Positions 60,275 through 64,000 of a DNA stretch of 64,000 nt are shown here, piece after piece (position 1 is the stretch's first letter; each line of letters starts with the position of its first letter). Source of the stretch: Bacillus sp. FJAT-14578 (lineage in GTDB: Bacteria; Bacillota; Bacilli; Bacillales; Bacillaceae_H); assembly GCF_000504165.1 (NCBI RefSeq), contig NZ_KI632505.1, positions 620,001-684,000 on the forward strand, read 5' to 3'. The notes under the pieces are model-generated. The model was not told where the DNA came from and ran no database searches. It was given only the letters and a program-made list of their open reading frames with translations. Both the position numbers and the translations under genes were made by a program.

Positions 60275-61279
60275 CTATTGTTCAAAGGATAAATCGCTTC
60301 TATTAATCTTATTTATCTCTGAACGAATATATTGTTTTTCTTCTTCCGTGTACATGGGGCCAAATGGGGCCAACTTGTAAACTCCGTCCTGTTCATTCAG
60401 CATGACTGTTCCTGACGGTATTCCGTCTTTGCTAAAGAAGTCTTTCATAATGGCGACATAAGCCTGTGACACATCATTCAGCACACTCGTTAGAACTTGT
60501 TTTTCCCCCATATAGGCTTGATCGTCCAAATAGCCGATGACCAAAACATTTTTCTCTTTTGCATAATCAATAATATCACGATTATAGGCATTTCCTTTGG
60601 AGAAAATGACATCTACCCCTTTATCAGTCAGCTCTTTCATCAATTCTACGGCTTTCTCTCCATCATCCCTGCTATTCACCGTTCTGTAGTAAAACGTGAC
60701 TTCGGGTTTATAATGGGACAACCCTTTTTCAAATCCACCGAGCTCTTTTCTTACATTATATGCATCTATTAAAGCAACCTTATTGCTTTTGGTTTTCAGT
60801 ACGGCCGCCAACGCAGCCGCGTATTCGATTTTCTGCTGATTAAACGTGTAGACCGCTTGATTCGAATGCTTCGATGTTCCGTGAATGGTGACAAAGTGAA
60901 CATCTGGATGCTCAGGAGCCATTTTGGTGAAAACATCCGAAAACTCCCGACCATGGCCAATGATGACTTTTGAACCTTTTGTTATCGCTGTTGCAACAGT
61001 CTCTTTCATCTGATTCTCTGTTTGGATCTCACTAAATAATTCGGCGGAGACCGGGAACTGATCCTCTATTTTAAGCTTCCCCTTGTAAGCAAGACTTCCC
61101 CAGCTTTGATCTTCAACCACATCGGAGGTCATAATCGTTACCTTTGTTTTTTTAGCTTGAGAAACGGCGGTGGCGTTATGTAAAATTCCTTTTGTTTTAA
61201 ACAAAAGAATGCCCAAAAAGGTTAACGCGATAATTAATGCTGTCACTAATATGATTTTAAGCTGATTGGATTGCTGCAT
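60275..61279 (-). CDS. BMP/Med-family ligand-binding protein with membrane anchor
   Basis: A 334-residue protein with one N-terminal membrane helix (IILVTALIIALTFLGILLF) and then a BMP/PnrA-type periplasmic-binding fold (TIMTSDVVEDQSWGSLAYKG, IGHGREFSDVF, VIGYLDDQAY). BMP proteins bind nucleosides; the related Med of B. subtilis affects competence. No Cys lipobox is present, so a helix anchors it. It is co-transcribed with the histidine kinase and may pass a ligand signal to it. Confidence 0.8.
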   Translation of the reverse strand: MQQSNQLKIILVTALIIALTFLGILLFKTKGILHNATAVSQAKKTKVTIMTSDVVEDQSWGSLAYKGKLKIEDQFPVSAELFSEIQTENQMKETVATAITKGSKVIIGHGREFSDVFTKMAPEHPDVHFVTIHGTSKHSNQAVYTFNQQKIEYAAALAAVLKTKSNKVALIDAYNVRKELGGFEKGLSHYKPEVTFYYRTVNSRDDGEKAVELMKELTDKGVDVIFSKGNAYNRDIIDYAKEKNVLVIGYLDDQAYMGEKQVLTSVLNDVSQAYVAIMKDFFSKDGIPSGTVMLNEQDGVYKLAPFGPMYTEEEKQYIRSEINKINRSDLSFEQ

Positions 61280-61401
61280 ATTTTCCCCCATTAAAATTAT
61301 TACTATCTATTGGAGCTGGATAACCTTTTTAATAATATGGCTCACAGACTATCATAGTACAAATAGCAACTAATTTCGACGCATTTTACCACCTTTTCTA
61401 T

Positions 61402-61432
61402 ATAAATTGATCCATTTTCTAAATGGATCAAT
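61402..61432. terminator. Hairpin upstream of the BMP gene
   Basis: The stem AAATTGATCCATTT / AAATGGATCAATTT has a 3-nt loop. It is symmetrical, so a terminator or a regulatory site are both possible. Confidence 0.5.
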
Positions 61433-61510
61433 TTAGCGTCTGCCGAAAATGTTTTGACGGTATCCAATTCCACTCATTTATAGTAGGATAATAGAATGGA
61501 ATTAATTCAA

Positions 61511-61709
61511 TATAGATCGATTTAGAACATTCGGCATGACCAAAGAACGGCCATGCCGAATGTTCTAGACCTAAGCGGCTGACACCCCCCTTACGGGGTT
61601 GGCGCCATCCGCATAGGTGAACCTTTGAGGGCCGATTCAAGTTGGCTGGATAACCGATTATGAATACTCCTCGATGGAATGAAGAAATGTTGAACTATAT
61701 AAGTGGAAT
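61511..61709 (+). repeat. Dispersed hairpin repeat, copy 3 (long)
   Basis: It starts TATAGATCGATTTAGAA, followed by a perfect stem (TAGAACATTCGGCATG and its complement). A ~47-bp GC-rich insert (TAAGCGGCTGACACC ... GGTGAA) follows that copy 1 lacks, and then the conserved CCTTTGAGGGCCGATTCAAG part. The loop base pairs differ from copy 1 in a matched way, so the fold is conserved. Confidence 0.75.
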
Positions 61710-61732
61710 TAATAAAGAAAGGAATTATAACC

Positions 61733-62554
61733 ATGACATATAAAATGATTGTACTAGATTTAGATGATACGCTGCTGCGTGATGACCAGACGATTTCTCC
61801 GCGGACAAAACAAGCGCTGATGGATGCGCAAGAAGCGGGAATGAAAGTGGTATTGGCATCCGGCCGCCCGACGTACGGGATGAGAAAAATTGCCGAGGAT
61901 TTACGTTTAAAGGAATATGGAAGCTTCATCCTATCTTTTAACGGGGCCAAAATCATCAACTGCCAAACGAACGAGGAGCTGTTTAGCAGTACGTTATCTC
62001 CAGAAACGGTTCATCGTTTGTATGACATCAGCCAACGCGAAGGTGTCGGCATTTTAACGTATGTGGGCGATGAGATTATCACCGAAACAGCCGCTCCATA
62101 TGCAGAAATCGAAAGCGGGCTGACTGGCATGGCGGTGAACGAAGTGGACAGCTTTGTCGAAGCTGTGAAAGAACCGGTCGTGAAGGCGTTAATGCTTAAA
62201 GAAGCGGAAAGATTGGCAGAAGTAGAGAAAAAGCTTCAAGAAGAGTTAGACGGCGAACTCAGCGTGATGCGCTCAAAACCGTTCTTTTTGGAATTTACGG
62301 AAATGGGCGTGACGAAAGGGACAAGCTTGAACCATTTAATCGGGGAACTTGGCATCAAACGTGAAGAAGTCATCGCTGTGGGCGACAGCTACAATGACCT
62401 TGCGATGATCGAATTTGCCGGCCTTGGCGTCGCGATGGGCAATGCTCCTGACGATATTAAAGCAAAAGCGGACTATGTAACGGACACGAACATGAACGAT
62501 GGCGTCGCCAAGGTAGTCGAAAAGTTTATGCTGAAAACAGCTTCATTTGTTTAA
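61733..62554 (+). CDS. Cof-type HAD-IIB phosphatase
   Basis: A 273-residue hydrolase. HAD motifs are I: VLDLDDTLLRDD, II: VLASGRP, III: a Lys near GVTKGTSL and IV: GDSYNDLAMIEFAGLGVAM. The C2B cap lies between. Such enzymes dephosphorylate sugar phosphates, flavins or pyridoxal phosphate with low specificity. The ATG at 61733 has AAAGGAA upstream; a longer in-frame start exists without a ribosome site. Confidence 0.93.
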   Translation: MTYKMIVLDLDDTLLRDDQTISPRTKQALMDAQEAGMKVVLASGRPTYGMRKIAEDLRLKEYGSFILSFNGAKIINCQTNEELFSSTLSPETVHRLYDISQREGVGILTYVGDEIITETAAPYAEIESGLTGMAVNEVDSFVEAVKEPVVKALMLKEAERLAEVEKKLQEELDGELSVMRSKPFFLEFTEMGVTKGTSLNHLIGELGIKREEVIAVGDSYNDLAMIEFAGLGVAMGNAPDDIKAKADYVTDTNMNDGVAKVVEKFMLKTASFV

Positions 62555-62651
62555 GAAAAGCATACAAGTTGGAAATATTCATTTTGAGTTCATGAAGTAA
62601 AAGCGATGAACATCACCACTCATCCGTTTAAATATTTTATATCCCCTGCCA

Positions 62652-62701
62652 AGAGGATGACTCAAAAGGGTTTGTTTTTACCCTTTTGAGTCATCCTCTT
62701 T
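62652..62701. terminator. Long hairpin after Cof-type gene
   Basis: The stem GAGGATGACTCAAAAGGGT / ACCCTTTTGAGTCATCCTC is followed by TTTC. It shares GACTCAAAAGG with the hairpin at 31251-31302. Confidence 0.75.
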
Positions 62702-62912
62702 CTATCTATTTATGCTGCTCATTTGATCGCAGAAAGATTCACAAATACCTAAACTTAAACAACGTTATTTTCTCCTTTCCCTCCCATTCCATCCAAATAT
62801 CCCAATAATTAACACCAAAAATTCAGCATCTTTTTTAAAATTTGATGCATATCTTGTCTTTCTTCGGGTAAAAACCAGTAAACACATCAAATACAACAGG
62901 AGGTTATAAGTG

Positions 62913-63182
62913 ATGGAATTATTATGGAGTTTAATTATTGGAGGCCTCATCGGATGGCTTGCAGGGCTAATCACAAAACGTGATATCCCAGGAGGTGTTA
63001 TCGGAAATATTATCGCCGGTTTTATCGGGGCATGGGTAGGTACATGGATTTTTGGAGATTTCGGACCTGAAGTTGGCGGATTTGCCATTATTCCGGCCAT
63101 CATCGGCGCCATCATTTTAGTTTTAGTGGTAAGTTTTGTGTTAGGAAAAATGGGCCACAATCGCGATCATCATCATGCATAA
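62913..63182 (+). CDS. GlsB/YeaQ/YmgE-family membrane protein, copy 1
   Basis: An 89-residue stress-response membrane protein with three predicted helices. Glycine-rich motifs are SLIIGGLIGWLAGLITKRD and GNIIAGFIGAWVGTWIFG. The C-terminus is His-rich (HNRDHHHA). AGGAGG lies 8 nt before the ATG. The family is linked to general stress. Its promoter here looks more forespore-like than sigma-B-like. Confidence 0.9.
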   Translation: MELLWSLIIGGLIGWLAGLITKRDIPGGVIGNIIAGFIGAWVGTWIFGDFGPEVGGFAIIPAIIGAIILVLVVSFVLGKMGHNRDHHHA

Positions 63183-63282
63183 CAAATAAATGAAAATTTT
63201 TTAAAAGTGACGCATATCTTTTCGGCTTTCGGGTAAAAACAAGAAAACAAAATACATTAAATGAAAAAGGAGGTTATAAGTG

Positions 63283-63552
63283 ATGGAATTATTATGGAGT
63301 TTAATTATCGGGGGTCTCATCGGATGGCTTGCAGGCATGATCACAAAGCGTGATATTCCAGGAGGCATTATCGGAAATATTATCGCCGGTTTTATCGGGG
63401 CATGGATAGGCACATGGATTCTCGGGGATTTAGGACCTGAAATCGGCGGCTTTTCAGTCATTCCAGCCATTATCGGTGCCATCATTTTAGTTTTAGTCGT
63501 AAGCTTTGTGTTAGGAAAAATGGGCCACAATCGCGGCCATCGCCATGCATAA
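63283..63552 (+). CDS. GlsB/YeaQ/YmgE-family membrane protein, copy 2
   Basis: An 89-residue protein that differs from copy 1 at about 13 positions, mostly in conservative changes. The C-terminus is HNRGHRHA. It has its own copy of the promoter and ribosome site. It probably arose by tandem duplication. Confidence 0.9.
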   Translation: MELLWSLIIGGLIGWLAGMITKRDIPGGIIGNIIAGFIGAWIGTWILGDLGPEIGGFSVIPAIIGAIILVLVVSFVLGKMGHNRGHRHA

Positions 63553-63680
63553 GAGATGAAATAAGATTAACGCCTTGTTCATTATTTCAAGGCGGGCCAC
63601 AAAACATGAATAGTATATGCTAGGACATTGAATGAAATTCCCCCGCCTATTGCTTGCACTGTAGGCGGTGAACAAAATAA

Positions 63681-63709
63681 AAAGACGCCTGTAAAAACAG
63701 GCGTCTTTG
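63681..63709. terminator. Bidirectional terminator between glsB-like copy 2 and acetyltransferase
   Basis: The stem AAAGACGCCTGT / ACAGGCGTCTTT has a 4-nt loop and A-rich and T-rich flanks. Confidence 0.85.
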
Positions 63710-63850
63710 ATGCGTTTTGAGGCGAGAGACCGTACGGCCACATCCATACGTTTAGCCCGAAGGCTTGTCTGTCGACTTACACAAATTAGCTCATCGCTAT
63801 GTAAATATAACATTATCTTTCATCGATTACAAGAAAAACTTTTCAATGAT

Positions 63851-64000
63851 TTAAATCTCAATCTGTTTTAACATTTTCGCGGGATTGCCTCCTACCACTA
63901 CATTCGCTGGTACGTCTTTCGTTACGACCGCTCCGGATGCGATGACAGCATTGTCTCCAATCGTGACTCCAGGGTTGATGACCGCCCTCCCGCCGATCCA
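63851..64000 (-). CDS. Maltose/galactoside O-acetyltransferase-like protein (5' end outside window)
   Basis: The last 49 codons of a left-handed beta-helix acetyltransferase. The hexapeptide-type repeat is visible (WIGGRAVINPGVTIGDNAVI, ASGAVVTKDVPANVVVGGNP), and it ends KMLKQIEI. The family is Maa/LacA, which acetylates sugars with acetyl-CoA. The N-terminal part lies beyond the window. Confidence 0.88.
   Translation of the reverse strand, partial: WIGGRAVINPGVTIGDNAVIASGAVVTKDVPANVVVGGNPAKMLKQIEI

Larger units (their letters stand above)
62819..63556 (+). repeat. Tandem duplication of a promoter plus glsB-like gene
   Basis: Two units of about 368 bp each carry a matching promoter (GCATATCTT...TTCGGGTAAAAAC), the same ribosome site (AGGAGGTTATAAGTG) and nearly the same coding sequence. 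The promoter blocks GCATA and GGTAAAAA, 15 bp apart, resemble forespore sigma-F/G promoters. Confidence 0.75.

Noticed and set aside
61428..61640. Leftward ORF in the third repeat copy
   Set aside because: It is a translation of the structured repeat; the other copies do not keep the frame.
62765..63530. Two leftward ORFs opposite the glsB-like genes
   Set aside because: They are mirror shadows of the duplicated membrane-protein genes and share only their repeat nature.

Overview
The window reads as chromosome of a low-GC, endospore-forming Bacillaceae. The signs are a tricistronic GerA-type germinant receptor, G+R-rich ribosome binding sites with frequent TTG and GTG starts, SinI/SinR-type and LexA-type sites, and ordinary chromosomal genes (proABC, fabF, ilvE, zwf, gnd). 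A ribulose monophosphate (RuMP) formaldehyde cluster suggests exposure to C1 compounds. No rRNA, tRNA or CRISPR array was seen.

Layout. 1-0.9 kb: 5' part of a leftward phage-tail-like FN3 protein, probably a prophage edge. 1.4-9.7 kb: a leftward lasso-peptide cluster of the paeninodin type (cyclase, a 45-residue precursor found by eye, HPr-kinase-like tailoring kinase, PqqD-like recognition protein, leader peptidase, nucleotidyltransferase, ABC exporter, YdcF-like protein). Upstream of it are a SinI-like antirepressor gene, a second small ORF and three GTTCT...AGAAC operator-like palindromes. 10-11.6 kb: DoxX and a divergent redox-type HxlR-family regulator. 11.8-16.4 kb: a complete nicotinamide-to-NAD salvage operon (pncA-pncB-nadD-nadE) behind an NrtR-like Nudix regulator. 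16.8-22.5 kb: germinant receptor and an SLH/glucosaminidase protein. 22.5-24.7 kb: an iteron plasmid-type origin (21 iterons plus a Rep_3 initiator) embedded in chromosomal context.

24.9-31.3 kb: fluoride-riboswitch-controlled crcB pair, corA behind an unusual leader ORF, fabF, a YisP-like prenyl synthase and a MarR/azoreductase pair. 31.3-34.7 kb: proC-proB-proA. 35.1-45.7 kb: formaldehyde island with two nearly identical hxlA copies, hxlB, two HxlR regulators, zwf, gnd, a zinc-ribbon microprotein and a nitrilase-GNAT-GNAT operon. Several of its promoters share one two-part sequence element, so the nitrilase/GNAT module appears to be co-regulated with formaldehyde fixation. HxlA and HxlB fix formaldehyde to fructose 6-phosphate; Zwf and Gnd can oxidise it and regenerate ribulose 5-phosphate with NADPH and CO2.

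45.8-64 kb: azoreductase, NRDE protein, ilvE, a solo TnpB element, a PAS-GGDEF-EAL protein, a LexA-box gene with a duplicated domain, a fructokinase-like gene, a MarR/MFS pair with twin operators, a histidine kinase with a BMP-type lipoprotein-like partner, a Cof-type phosphatase, tandem GlsB-like membrane proteins and the 3' end of a hexapeptide acetyltransferase.
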